Source of the DNA: Micromonospora echinaurantiaca
GTDB taxonomy: Bacteria; Actinomycetota; Actinomycetes; Mycobacteriales; Micromonosporaceae
DNA length: 64,000 bases
Assembly: GCF_900090235.1 (NCBI RefSeq)
Contig: NZ_LT607750.1
Location: 1,376,501-1,440,500 of the forward strand
Direction: 5' to 3'
This document shows positions 50,814 through 59,274 of this stretch, piece after piece (positions within the stretch are counted from its first letter, which is position 1; each line of letters starts with the position of its first letter). The notes under the pieces are model-generated. The model saw only the letters and a program-made list of their open reading frames with translations. It was not told the DNA's origin and searched no databases. The position numbers and the translations under genes are program-made.

Positions 50814-52163
50814 TCAGGGGAGGGGGGTGAGGGTCTTGGCGTAGGCCGGGGGGATGTGGTGGGGGCCGCCGGGGGTGAAGACGTCGGAGGTGGCGGCGGC
50901 GGACCAGGCGGTGTCGGGGACGGCGTCGACCAGGGCGCGGACCACCGGGGCGTCGCGCCACTGCTCCTGCTCGGCGAGCAGGCTCAACGCCACCACCGAC
51001 TCCTCCACCTCACCGACGCACTCGAACGGCTTGTGCCCGTCCACGCCGAGCAGCTCCCGGTAGCCGGGCAGCTGGGCGGAGTCGGCCAGCAGGTCGCCGC
51101 CGAAGATGTGGGTGATCCGCTCGCGGGACATGAACGGCGCCATGGCCAGGAAGACGAACCGGCACTTCGGGCAGTTGCGGCACCAGCGCTCGCTCGGATC
51201 GTGCAGCTTGAACGCGGCGTTGCAGCTGGTCACCACGTCGTCGTAGCGGTCGATCTCGGCGAAGAGCCGGGCGATGTGCAGCTCCGACAGCGAGCGCAGC
51301 AGCGAGAAGTACGGCTCGGCCAGCCCCGCGTGCTCGGTCAGCGCCGCCCGCATCAGCCCCTCCGCCTCGACCCCCTTGGACCACTGGTGGTTGATCTCGT
51401 GACCGTTCCAGACCAGGTTCGGGTCCGACGCCGAGCGCTCGTTGGACATCACCACCGGGCCCAGCCCGTGCAGCACCGCGGTCGCCACCGCGATCAGCGA
51501 GTTGATCGCGGTGACCGGAATGTGCCCGTTCAGCGCCCCCGCAGCGTTCAGCTCGAACAGCCGCGGGTCGATCCGCCGACGGGCGGCGAGCGGGGTGAGC
51601 CCGGACGCCTCGTTCACCGAGACGATCACGTGGTTCGGGTTGACCGAGAACGGCACCGGGTCCATCCCGGCCCGGCGCAACGCCTCCAGGCTGACGATCG
51701 AGTCCTTGCCGCCGCCGACCGCCGAGAGCGGCCGCCGGTCGGAGTTGTCCAGCGGCGCCGCCGGCTTGACCGATCCCGACGGGATCTCCGGGGCCAGCTC
51801 CAGCACGTGTGGCAGCTTGTTGCGGTACGCGTACTCGGCGAGGCCCTGGGTGTAGACGCCGGTGACCAGCGCGGCGGCGGCCGGGCCGAGCGGGGCGGGC
51901 AGCACCAGCCGGCCGGGCGCGGCGGCCTTGTAGTAGCTGACCCCGGCCACCACGTGCAGCAGCTCCAGCACCCGGCCGAGAGCGGCGACCGTGGCGTCCG
52001 ACGGCGGCTCGGCCGGCAGCGGAAAGGTGACCACCTCGGTGAAGGTCAGCTCCGCGTCGGGGCCGCTCAGCCGGTAGTCGAACAGGGCCTCGCCGGTGGA
52101 GAGGTCGATCGAGTAGGACGGGAAGGTGAAGGCGTCCATCCGCCGGAGCTGTCCGTTGAGCAC
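50814..52163 (-). CDS. murL: MurL: UDP-MurNAc-L-Ala-L-Glu epimerase
   Basis: A 449-aa enzyme that epimerises the terminal L-Glu of UDP-MurNAc-L-Ala-L-Glu to D-Glu, letting the cell load D-Glu without glutamate racemase. Visible features: an N-terminal domain rich in Phe/Tyr (DAFTFPSYSIDL), an ATP pyrophosphatase-like loop SAVGGGKDSIVSLEAL (about 146-160), NPNHVIVSVNEASG, and a C-x2-C metal-type cluster RWCRNCPKCRFVFLAMAPF (about 325-345). The identification rests on these and on divergence from murD2, its known partner in Xanthomonas. GTG 52163 is preferred because a -10-like TAGTAT lies 5 bases upstream, fitting a leaderless mRNA; ATG 52139 is the alternative. Confidence 0.85.
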   Translation of the reverse strand: MLNGQLRRMDAFTFPSYSIDLSTGEALFDYRLSGPDAELTFTEVVTFPLPAEPPSDATVAALGRVLELLHVVAGVSYYKAAAPGRLVLPAPLGPAAAALVTGVYTQGLAEYAYRNKLPHVLELAPEIPSGSVKPAAPLDNSDRRPLSAVGGGKDSIVSLEALRRAGMDPVPFSVNPNHVIVSVNEASGLTPLAARRRIDPRLFELNAAGALNGHIPVTAINSLIAVATAVLHGLGPVVMSNERSASDPNLVWNGHEINHQWSKGVEAEGLMRAALTEHAGLAEPYFSLLRSLSELHIARLFAEIDRYDDVVTSCNAAFKLHDPSERWCRNCPKCRFVFLAMAPFMSRERITHIFGGDLLADSAQLPGYRELLGVDGHKPFECVGEVEESVVALSLLAEQEQWRDAPVVRALVDAVPDTAWSAAATSDVFTPGGPHHIPPAYAKTLTPLP

Positions 52164-52251
52164 ACGCCATACTAGGCCGTGGTTCACCAGTCCGCGTCCG
52201 GCTGCGCCAGACTCGGCCGCCGACCCGCCGCCCGCCCGGAGGAGATCACCT
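52164..52251. promoter_or_regulatory. 88-base shared promoter region of murL and murD2
   Basis: On the minus strand TAGTAT is 5 bases before GTG 52163, suggesting transcription starts at the start codon. On the + strand a GGAGGAG ribosome site precedes murD2. No -35 consensus is visible for murL. Confidence 0.55.
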
Positions 52252-53598
52252 GTGCGCTTGTCTGACCTGCGCGGACGTACCGTGGCCGTCTGGGGCGCCG
52301 GCCGGGAGGGCCGGGCCGCGGTCACCGCGATCGCCGCGCACGGCCCGGCCGGGCTGGTCGCCGTCGACGACAGCGCCAACTTCCTCTCGCTGCCCTGGGA
52401 CGGTCCGCTGGCCGAGGCGGCGCCGCTGGTCGTCGGCGAGGAGGGCTTCGCCCGGCTGGTCGCCGCCGACGTGGTGGTCCGCTCGCCCGGCGTGCCGCAG
52501 ACCCACCCGTGGCTGGTCGAGCTGCGCCGGCGCGGGGTCACCGTCACCCAGGGCACCGCGCTCTGGATGGCCGACCACGCCGAGCGCACCATCGGGGTGA
52601 CCGGCAGCAAGGGCAAGAGCACCACGTCCAGCCTGATCAGCCACCTGCTCGCCGCGGTGGACCGGCCGAACGTCTTCGGCGGCAACATCGGCGTGCCCAC
52701 GCTCGACCTGCCCGAGGCCGAGCTGTACGTGCTGGAGCTCTCCAGCTACCAGTGCAGCGACTTGACCGACTCGCCCCGGGTGGCGGTGGTCACCGCGCTC
52801 TTCCCGGAGCACCTGGACGCGCACGGCGGCGAGGCCGAGTACTACCGGGACAAGCTCAACCTCATCGCGTACGGGCCGCGGACCGTGGTGGTCAACGGCA
52901 ACGACCCGCGGCTCGCCTTCGAACTGGGTGACCGGGCGGCGGTGCGCGCCGGTCGGCCGGACACCGCCCACGTGGCCGCCGGGCCGGACGGCGACCCCTG
53001 GTTCCACCTCGTCGACCAGCCGCTCTTCCCGCGCGCGGTGCTGCCGCTGGTCGGCCGGCACAACGAGAGCAACCTCTGTGTCGCGCTGGCCGTGCTGGAC
53101 GCGGTCGGCGTCGACGTGGTGGCCCGCAAGGACACCCTCGCGGTGGCCGTCGCCGGGTTCCAGGGGCTGGCCCACCGGCTCACCGAGATCGCCGACCCGT
53201 CCGGGCTGACCTTCGTCGACGACACCCTCGCCACCAGCCCGTACGCGGCCATGCACGCGATCGACGCGTACGAGGGACGGCCGTTGACGGTGATCGTCGG
53301 TGGCGCCGACCGGGGGCTGGACTACAGCCCGCTGCGTGAGCACCTCGCGGAGCGCGAGCTGATCGTGATCGGCATCCCGGACAGCGGCGGGCGGATCGTC
53401 GAGGCGCTGGCCGGCTTGCCCAAGGTGCGTACCGAGGTGGTCGACGAGCTGGTGGACGCGGTCCGGCTGGCCCGGGAGCTGACCCCGGCCGGCGGGGTGG
53501 TGCTGCTCTCGCCGGCCGCGCCCAGCTACGGCCGGTTCCGCAACTTCGAGCACCGCTCGGAGGTCTTCGCCCAGGCCGTCGCCGACACCGCCGGCTGA
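52252..53598 (+). CDS. murD2: MurD2: UDP-MurNAc-L-alanine--L-glutamate ligase
   Basis: A 448-aa Mur ligase adding L-Glu to UDP-MurNAc-L-Ala. P-loop GVTGSKGKSTTSS (about 115-127), NIGVPTLDL, the Mur signature YVLELSSYQCSDL, FPEHLDAHGG and VDDTLATSPYAAM, which carries the Asp near the ADP site. Sequence wording (VRSPGVPQTHPWL) is closer to the MurD branch than to MurC/E/F. With divergent murL it completes the alternative D-Glu route known from Xanthomonas. A normal MurD elsewhere in the genome is expected. GTG 52252 has GGAGGAG upstream. Confidence 0.85.
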   Translation: MRLSDLRGRTVAVWGAGREGRAAVTAIAAHGPAGLVAVDDSANFLSLPWDGPLAEAAPLVVGEEGFARLVAADVVVRSPGVPQTHPWLVELRRRGVTVTQGTALWMADHAERTIGVTGSKGKSTTSSLISHLLAAVDRPNVFGGNIGVPTLDLPEAELYVLELSSYQCSDLTDSPRVAVVTALFPEHLDAHGGEAEYYRDKLNLIAYGPRTVVVNGNDPRLAFELGDRAAVRAGRPDTAHVAAGPDGDPWFHLVDQPLFPRAVLPLVGRHNESNLCVALAVLDAVGVDVVARKDTLAVAVAGFQGLAHRLTEIADPSGLTFVDDTLATSPYAAMHAIDAYEGRPLTVIVGGADRGLDYSPLREHLAERELIVIGIPDSGGRIVEALAGLPKVRTEVVDELVDAVRLARELTPAGGVVLLSPAAPSYGRFRNFEHRSEVFAQAVADTAG

Positions 53599-53815
53599 CC
53601 GCCGTCCTTCCGGGTCTGCGCCGCCGCGCGGCTCAGCCGGGTCCGCTGGGCTGTGTCGGTCGGCCAGGTCTGCTCCTCACCCGGTGATCCGTCTGCGACA
53701 TCAGCTCCACAGCGTCCGCGCGGTGGAGGCGGGCCTGCCCCGGCCACCGCCGCGCCGCGCGCCCGGCCGGGTCGGCCCGGGCGCGTGGCTCAGCCGGGTC
53801 CGCTGGCCGTGGAGG
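53599..53815. other. 217-base convergent intergenic region
   Basis: No gene. Contains a 20-bp direct repeat (53630/53787) and several GC-rich stems. Probably a bidirectional end region. Confidence 0.5.
53630..53806. repeat. 20-bp direct repeat GGCTCAGCCGGGTCCGCTGG
   Basis: Perfect copies at 53630-53649 and 53787-53806, 157 bases apart. May reflect a small duplication in the spacer between murD2 and the DUF218-like gene. Confidence 0.75.
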
Positions 53816-54865
53816 TCAGGTGGCTTGCGGCAGGGCGGCGTGCAGGGCACGCATCGAGCGGATCGCGGAGCGGATCTCCTGCAGGTACCGGCCCGGGCTG
53901 AGGGTCGGCTCGGGCAGGGTGGCCAGGTCGGGCAGGGCCGGGTCCACTCCGACCGTCTCGATCCGGCAGCCGTACGGCACGGCCAGCGTGCGCAGCGCGT
54001 CGCAGTGCTGGAACGGGACGTAGATCGGCGCAGTCACCATCAGCACCGGGTCGCCGGGGGCGAGCCGGACGTGCTCGGCCCAGAAGCGCTGGGTGTCGGC
54101 GGTGTGCGCGCGACGCCGCTCGGGCTCACTGGACGGGGCGGCCAGCACCCGCACCGGTGGCGTCCCGACCGGGCGGTACGTCCGGGACGACCACGAGTGG
54201 TGCGGGTGGCCGGCGTCGACGCCGTCCTGCTCGGCCGGCTCGGCCACGCCGAAGGCCAGCCGCACCGCCGCGTCCAGCGCGGCCACCTCGGTGTCGCACC
54301 CGGCCACCCCGGCCACCCCGGCCGCGGCCAGCATGGCGTGCTCGGCCGGGGAGAGCGGGCGGAAGCTGCCCAGCACCGCCACCTCGCCGCCGATCCGGGT
54401 GCCGGCGCGCAGCAGGTGGGCGGCGTACGCCACCCGGCGCAGGCAGGCGTGCGCCAGCCCACCGAGCACGACCAGGTGGTCGTAGCCGGGCCGGGCCGGC
54501 GGCCGCGGTCGGACCAGGCCGAGCACGGCCGCCGCGGCGAGCACCCGGGCGGCGGTGGCCGGGTCGAAGGCCGGTTCCCGGGCCTCGGGCCGCTCCCGGC
54601 CGCCCCGGTAGTCCCAGTGCCTCGCGGAGAAGTCGTCCAGCCCGGCGAGCACCGCGGCGAGGTCACCGCCCGGCCAGTCGCCGCCGAAGTGCGCCACCAG
54701 CCCACGCAGCGGCACGGCCTCGATCCAGGCGGCGATGCCCGCGGTGAGCGCGGCGGCGTCCGCACCGCCGGGCAGTGGCGGCTCCGCGACCGGCGCGGCG
54801 GCGACCACCGTGGACCGTGGCGTGCGGGCGCCCCCCGGCGACGGCGGTACGGAACGCTCGGGCAC
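53816..54865 (-). CDS. DUF218-like (ElyC/SanA/YdcF-like) protein
   Basis: A 349-aa protein without a clear signal. The C-terminal half resembles DUF218: HLVVLGGLAHACLRR, then SSRTYRPVGTPPVRVLA, AHTADTQRFWAEHVRL and VLMVTAPIYVPFQHCDALRTLAV, which parallel the family's GG, T-x-x-N and V-T-x-x-x-H-x-x-R-A positions (the His is replaced by Val-Pro). So this is a distant member, perhaps inactive. DUF218 proteins (ElyC, SanA) work on envelope carrier lipids. Start GTG 54865 is uncertain. Ends convergent with murD2. Confidence 0.5.
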   Translation of the reverse strand: MPERSVPPSPGGARTPRSTVVAAAPVAEPPLPGGADAAALTAGIAAWIEAVPLRGLVAHFGGDWPGGDLAAVLAGLDDFSARHWDYRGGRERPEAREPAFDPATAARVLAAAAVLGLVRPRPPARPGYDHLVVLGGLAHACLRRVAYAAHLLRAGTRIGGEVAVLGSFRPLSPAEHAMLAAAGVAGVAGCDTEVAALDAAVRLAFGVAEPAEQDGVDAGHPHHSWSSRTYRPVGTPPVRVLAAPSSEPERRRAHTADTQRFWAEHVRLAPGDPVLMVTAPIYVPFQHCDALRTLAVPYGCRIETVGVDPALPDLATLPEPTLSPGRYLQEIRSAIRSMRALHAALPQAT

Positions 54866-54955
54866 CCTCGGATGCTACCGGCGCGGCGGCAGGTGGGGCG
54901 GCGCGATGGTGTCGGCGTCGTACCCTGGCGGCAGCCGGCACCCAGGAGGTCGTCG

Positions 54956-55670
54956 ATGGTTGAGCTGCTCCGCCGACCGCGCTCCGGCCGGCTCGGCACC
55001 GCCGCCGGGTTCGCCCGGCTGGTGGCGCACACCGACCCGGTCGCGTTGATCGGGATCGCGTTGTCGATCTCGCTCTCGGTCACCCTCGACCTGACCGGCG
55101 CCGCGTCCGGAGTGGAGTCCCTGCTCGCCGGCCTGATGGGCATCACCATCTCGCTGCTGGTCGACTCGCTGGCCCGCGCCGAACGCCGGTTCCACCTGCG
55201 GACGCTGCTCGACGGTCCACCGTGGCTGCTGACCGCCGTGCCGGAGGTGGTGACCGGCACCCGGGAGGCGGTGGAGCGGCATCCGGGCACCCGGGTGGCC
55301 GATGAGGCGCGCCGCTCGTTCGAGCGGTTCCGCGCGGAGACCGAGCAGCTGCGCCACGGGCGGATCGTCCGGCCCGGCCACGACTACCAGGACCTGCTCG
55401 GCGCCACCCGGGACTGCGTACGGGAGATGCAGGCGCTGACCAACGTGATGCCCCGGGCCAGCGGCGAACTCAGCTGGTGGCGCAGCGATATCGGCCGGCA
55501 CCACTGGACGGTCAACGTGCAGGCGCTGGGCCGGGGCGTGCGGATCACCCGGATCTTCGCCTACGCGACGCTCTCCGACGAGCTGGAGGACCTCCTGGAG
55601 GCGCAGCGCAAGGCCGGCGTACGGGTCGGTCTGCTGCCGGCCGGCGCGGTCGACCCGGCCCTGCACGTCA
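54956..55670 (+). pseudogene. Truncated membrane-anchored protein, C-terminus replaced
   Basis: ATG 54956 has a strong AGGAGG. It codes for about 238 residues: two membrane helices (about 25-65, ALIGIALSISLSVTLDLTGA), then a soluble domain with RRSFERFRAETEQLRHGRIV and GVRITRIFAYATLSDELEDLL. At about residue 238 (DPALHVN) the reading frame loses sense: it continues open to 56449 but as Arg/Pro-rich non-protein-like sequence, while the adjacent frame suddenly becomes a membrane protein. Either a deletion fused this gene to the next or a single-base frameshift occurred. Function of the intact protein unknown. Confidence 0.55.
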
Positions 55671-56354
55671 ACCCTGTTCTTCGTCCTGGTCACCGTGGCC
55701 CACCACCGGCTGCGCTGGCCGATCCTGCTCGCCGACCTGGCCGGCGTCGCCGGGTACGTGGCGCTCGGCGTCGCCCTGCTCGCCGTCTCCGTGCCGTTCT
55801 TTCCGGCGCTGGCCGGCACGGTGCTGCTCTGGCTGCTCGCCGCGCTGCTGCTGCGCCGCCACCCGCCAGCCGCCGCCCCGGCGCCGGACGACCCCGAGCG
55901 GCGCGCGACGCACGACGACCGGGCGGCGTCCCCGGAGCGGAACAGCGACGAGGCGGCGGGGGAGCGGCTGCCGGCGCTGGCGAAGCTGGCGCTGATCCTC
56001 GGCGGGGCGGTGCTGACCGGGCTGCTCGGGCAGCTGCTGCGCGGGCTGGTGGTCACCTTCCCGTACGCCGGGGTGCTGGTCGCCGTCGAGGTCCGGCGGG
56101 AGCTGCCCGCGTTCTGCCGGCACTTCGCGCGCAACAGCCTGGTGCTGGTCGGCTTCCTCACCGGTTGCTGGCTGTGCCAGGACCTCTCGGCCGCGGCGGG
56201 ACTGGCCGCCGGTTGGGCCGGTTTCGCGCTGACCGCCGCCCTCCTGCACCTGCCGACGTACGGGCACGGAAACCGGCGGCCAGAACGCGTCCAGGCCACC
56301 GGAAACGTTTCCCGTGGGGGCGACGGCCACGGAAAGCGTGGCGTCGAGGCTTGA
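55668..56354 (+). CDS. Membrane protein, probably lacking its N-terminus
   Basis: From about 55668 this frame reads TLFFVLVTVAHHRLRWPILL... as a membrane protein with about five helices and a charged central loop (about 85 residues downstream). No good start codon with a ribosome site exists; GTG 55695 is inside what looks like the first helix. The N-terminal part was probably lost at the junction with the preceding gene. Ends shortly before the aminotransferase gene. Family not recognised. Confidence 0.5.
   Translation, partial: STLFFVLVTVAHHRLRWPILLADLAGVAGYVALGVALLAVSVPFFPALAGTVLLWLLAALLLRRHPPAAAPAPDDPERRATHDDRAASPERNSDEAAGERLPALAKLALILGGAVLTGLLGQLLRGLVVTFPYAGVLVAVEVRRELPAFCRHFARNSLVLVGFLTGCWLCQDLSAAAGLAAGWAGFALTAALLHLPTYGHGNRRPERVQATGNVSRGGDGHGKRGVEA
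56301..56312. promoter_or_regulatory. Perfect palindrome GGAAACGTTTCC, LacI-type operator candidate
   Basis: 12-bp palindrome with the central AACGTT typical of LacI-family sites, 153 bases before the aminotransferase start and within the end of the upstream gene. Binding inferred; no LacI gene is in the window. Confidence 0.45.
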
Positions 56355-56464
56355 CGATCTGTCAGCCGAAGCCGGTCCGCGCGCTACAGGCTGGCACTTG
56401 TCCACCGCGCCCGATGGTGAAAGCGTGCGGTATCCGCGTACGCCGCTGAAGGGGACAGGCGACC

Positions 56465-57772
56465 ATGACCTCCGACGACCTGCTGGCCCGGCACCGGGCC
56501 GTGCTCCCGTCCTGGATGCCGCTGTACTACGCCGAGCCGATCGAGTTGGTCTCCGGCTCCGGCCGCCGGGTCACCGACGCCCAGGGGCGCAGCTACCTGG
56601 ACTTCTTCGGCGGCGTGCTGACCTCGATGATCGGGTACGACATCCCGGAGATCCGCGAGGCGGTCGAGCGGCAGGTGCGCACCGGCATCGTGCACAGCTC
56701 GACGCTCTACCTGATCCGCCAGCAGGTCGAGCTGGCCGAGAAGGTGGCCCGGGTCTCCGGCATCCCGGACGCCCGGGTGTTCTTCGCCAACTCCGGCACC
56801 GAGGCGAACGAGGCGGCGCTGCTGTTCGCCACCAACCACCGCCGCTCGGCGCAGATCCTCGCCGTGCGCAACAGCTACCACGGCCGGTCGTACGCCACCA
56901 TGGGCGTGACCGGCAACCGCGGCTGGTCGGCCAGCGCGCTCAACCCGCTCCAGGTGGCCTGGCTGCACTCCGGCGAGCGGCTGCGCGGCCTGCTGGCTCG
57001 GCTCAGCGAGTCCGAGCGGGTGGATGCCGCCGTGGAGGACCTGCGCGAGGTGCTCGCCACCCAGACCGCCGGCGACGTGGCCTGCCTGATCGCCGAGCCG
57101 ATCCAGGGCGTCGGCGGCTTCGTGCACCCGCCGGACGGGCTCTTCGCCGCCTGGAAGAAGGTGCTCGACGAGCACGGCATCCTGTTCGTCTCCGACGAGG
57201 TGCAGACCGGCTGGGGGCGTACCGGCGAACACTTCTGGGGCTACCAGGCACACGGCGTGACGCCCGACCTGCTCACCTTCGCCAAGGGTATCGGCAACGG
57301 GTTCGCCCTGGCCGGCGTGGTCGGCCGGGCCGACGTGCTGGAGTCGGTGCCAGCGATCAGCTTCTGCACGTTCGGCGGCAACCCGGTCTCCACCGCCGCC
57401 GGCAACGCGGTGCTGGACTACCTGCTCGACCACGACCTGCAGGCCAACGCGGCCCGCACCGGCGCGATCCTCGCCGACGGCCTGCGCGCCGCCGTGGGCG
57501 GGCTCGACTGCGTCGCCGAGGTACGCGGCAAGGGGCTGATGCTCGGCGTCGAGTTCGTCCGCCCGGGCACCGCGGAGCCGGACCCGGCGCTGACCGGGCG
57601 CGTCCTCGAGGCGTGCAAGGCCGGCGGACTGCTGGTCGGCAAGGGCGGCCTGTACGGCAACGTGCTGCGGATGGGTCCGCCGCTGACCCTGACCGAGGAC
57701 GAGGCGCGCGAGGGGCTGGCCATCCTCATCGACGCCATCCGTTCCAGCGCGGCGGCGGAGGTGGCGGCGTGA
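56465..57772 (+). CDS. Class III aminotransferase (omega/beta-amino acid type)
   Basis: A 435-aa PLP enzyme. LDFFGGVLTSMIGYD, NSGTEANEAALLFA, SDEVQTGWGRTGEHFWG with the PLP Asp, and Lys274 (TFAKGIGNGFALAG) as the Schiff-base residue. Wording is of the alanine-glyoxylate aminotransferase 2 / beta-amino acid group. Its operon partner MmsA acts on semialdehydes from valine, thymine and beta-alanine-type substrates, so the likely substrate is beta-alanine or 3-aminoisobutyrate (inference). ATG 56465 follows GGGGACAGG. Confidence 0.85.
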   Translation: MTSDDLLARHRAVLPSWMPLYYAEPIELVSGSGRRVTDAQGRSYLDFFGGVLTSMIGYDIPEIREAVERQVRTGIVHSSTLYLIRQQVELAEKVARVSGIPDARVFFANSGTEANEAALLFATNHRRSAQILAVRNSYHGRSYATMGVTGNRGWSASALNPLQVAWLHSGERLRGLLARLSESERVDAAVEDLREVLATQTAGDVACLIAEPIQGVGGFVHPPDGLFAAWKKVLDEHGILFVSDEVQTGWGRTGEHFWGYQAHGVTPDLLTFAKGIGNGFALAGVVGRADVLESVPAISFCTFGGNPVSTAAGNAVLDYLLDHDLQANAARTGAILADGLRAAVGGLDCVAEVRGKGLMLGVEFVRPGTAEPDPALTGRVLEACKAGGLLVGKGGLYGNVLRMGPPLTLTEDEAREGLAILIDAIRSSAAAEVAA

Positions 57773-59274
57773 GCACCCCGGACATCACCACCATCGGGCA
57801 CTTCGTCGACGGCAAGCGGTCCACCGGCACGTCGGGCCGGCGCGGCGACGTCTTCGACCCGGCCACCGGCCGGCGTACCGGCGAGGTGGAGCTGGCCAGC
57901 GCGGCGGACGTCGCGGTCGCGGTGCAGGCCGCCGAGCGCGCGGCCCGGTCCTGGCGGGACGTCTCGCTGGCCAGGCGGACGGCGGTGCTCTTCGCCTTCC
58001 GCGAGCTGGTGCACAACCGGCGGGACCGGCTGGCCGAGGTGATCACCGCCGAGCACGGCAAGGTGCTCGCCGACGCCGCCGGCGAGGTGCAGCGCGGTCT
58101 GGAGGTGATCGAGTACGCCTGCGGCATCCCCTCGGCGCTGCGTGGCGGGTTCAGCGAGAACGTCTCCACCGAGGTCGACTCGTACAGCCTGCGCCAGCCG
58201 CTCGGGGTGGTCGCGGTGATCTCCCCGTTCAACTTCCCGGTGATGGTGCCGCTGTGGTTCGTGCCGGTGGCGGTGGCCTGCGGCAACGCGGTGGTGCTCA
58301 AGCCCAGCGAGAAGGACCCGAGCGCCGCGCTGCTGCTCGCCGAGTGGTTCGCCGAGGCCGGCCTGCCCGACGGGGTGCTCAACGTGGTCAACGGCGACAA
58401 GGAGGCGGTCGACGCGTTGCTGGACCACCCGGCGGTCCGAGCGGTCTCCTTCGTCGGCTCCACCCCGATCGCCCGGTACGTCTACCAGCGCGGCACGATG
58501 GCCGGCAAGCGGGTGCAGGCGCTCGGCGGGGCGAAGAACCACATGGTGGTGCTGCCGGACGCCGACCTGGACCTGGCCGCCGACGCGGCGGTCAACGCCG
58601 GGTTCGGCTCGGCCGGGGAGCGGTGCATGGCGATCTCCGCGCTGGTCGCCGTGGAGCCGGTCGGCGACGACCTGGTCGCCCGGATCGCCGAGCGGATGGC
58701 CCGGCTGCGCACCGGCGACGGCCGGCGGGGCTGCGACATGGGGCCGCTGGTCACCGCCGGGCACGCCGACAAGGTCCGGTCGTACGTCGAGGCGGGGGTG
58801 GCCGCCGGCGCGGTGCCCGTGGTGGACGGGCGCGACGTCGAGCCGGACGGCGACCGGGCCGGGTTCTGGCTCGGCCCGACGCTGTTCGACCGGGTCACCC
58901 CGGAGATGTCCATCTACACCGACGAGATCTTCGGCCCGGTGCTCAGCGTGGTCCGGGTCGGCTCGTACGACGAGGCGGTCGAGCTGGTCAACGCCAACCC
59001 GTACGGCAACGGCACGGCGATCTTCACCAACGACGGCGGCGCCGCCCGGCGCTACCAGCACGAGGTGGAGGTCGGCATGGTCGGCGTCAACGTGCCGATC
59101 CCGGTGCCGATGGCCTACTACTCCTTCGGCGGCTGGAAGTCCTCACTCTTCGGCGACCTGCACGCGCACGGCGAGGACGGGGTGCGCTTCTTCACCCGGG
59201 GCAAGGTGGTCACCAGCCGCTGGCTGGACCCCCGGCACGGCGGGGTCAACCTCGGCTTCCCCACCCAGACCTGA
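57769..59274 (+). CDS. mmsA: CoA-acylating methylmalonate-semialdehyde dehydrogenase
   Basis: A 501-aa aldehyde dehydrogenase superfamily enzyme that turns (methyl)malonate semialdehyde plus CoA and NAD into propionyl- or acetyl-CoA and CO2. Cofactor site ISPFNFPVMVPLWF, GGAKNHMVVLPDADLD and catalytic Cys286 (GERCMAIS). The C-terminal VPIPVPMAYYSFGGWKSSLF is characteristic of MmsA rather than other ALDHs, and the usual general-base Glu is missing in the family, as expected of acylating enzymes. Starts by GTGA overlap with the aminotransferase gene. Its 3' end overlaps the convergent acyltransferase gene by 29 bases. Confidence 0.92.
   Translation: MSTPDITTIGHFVDGKRSTGTSGRRGDVFDPATGRRTGEVELASAADVAVAVQAAERAARSWRDVSLARRTAVLFAFRELVHNRRDRLAEVITAEHGKVLADAAGEVQRGLEVIEYACGIPSALRGGFSENVSTEVDSYSLRQPLGVVAVISPFNFPVMVPLWFVPVAVACGNAVVLKPSEKDPSAALLLAEWFAEAGLPDGVLNVVNGDKEAVDALLDHPAVRAVSFVGSTPIARYVYQRGTMAGKRVQALGGAKNHMVVLPDADLDLAADAAVNAGFGSAGERCMAISALVAVEPVGDDLVARIAERMARLRTGDGRRGCDMGPLVTAGHADKVRSYVEAGVAAGAVPVVDGRDVEPDGDRAGFWLGPTLFDRVTPEMSIYTDEIFGPVLSVVRVGSYDEAVELVNANPYGNGTAIFTNDGGAARRYQHEVEVGMVGVNVPIPVPMAYYSFGGWKSSLFGDLHAHGEDGVRFFTRGKVVTSRWLDPRHGGVNLGFPTQT

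Noticed and set aside
53684..56449. A single 921-codon gene reading through 53684-56449
   Set aside because: Its first 424 codons are antisense to the DUF218-like gene and its last 260 are nonsense past the frame break; only 54956-55670 is protein-like.
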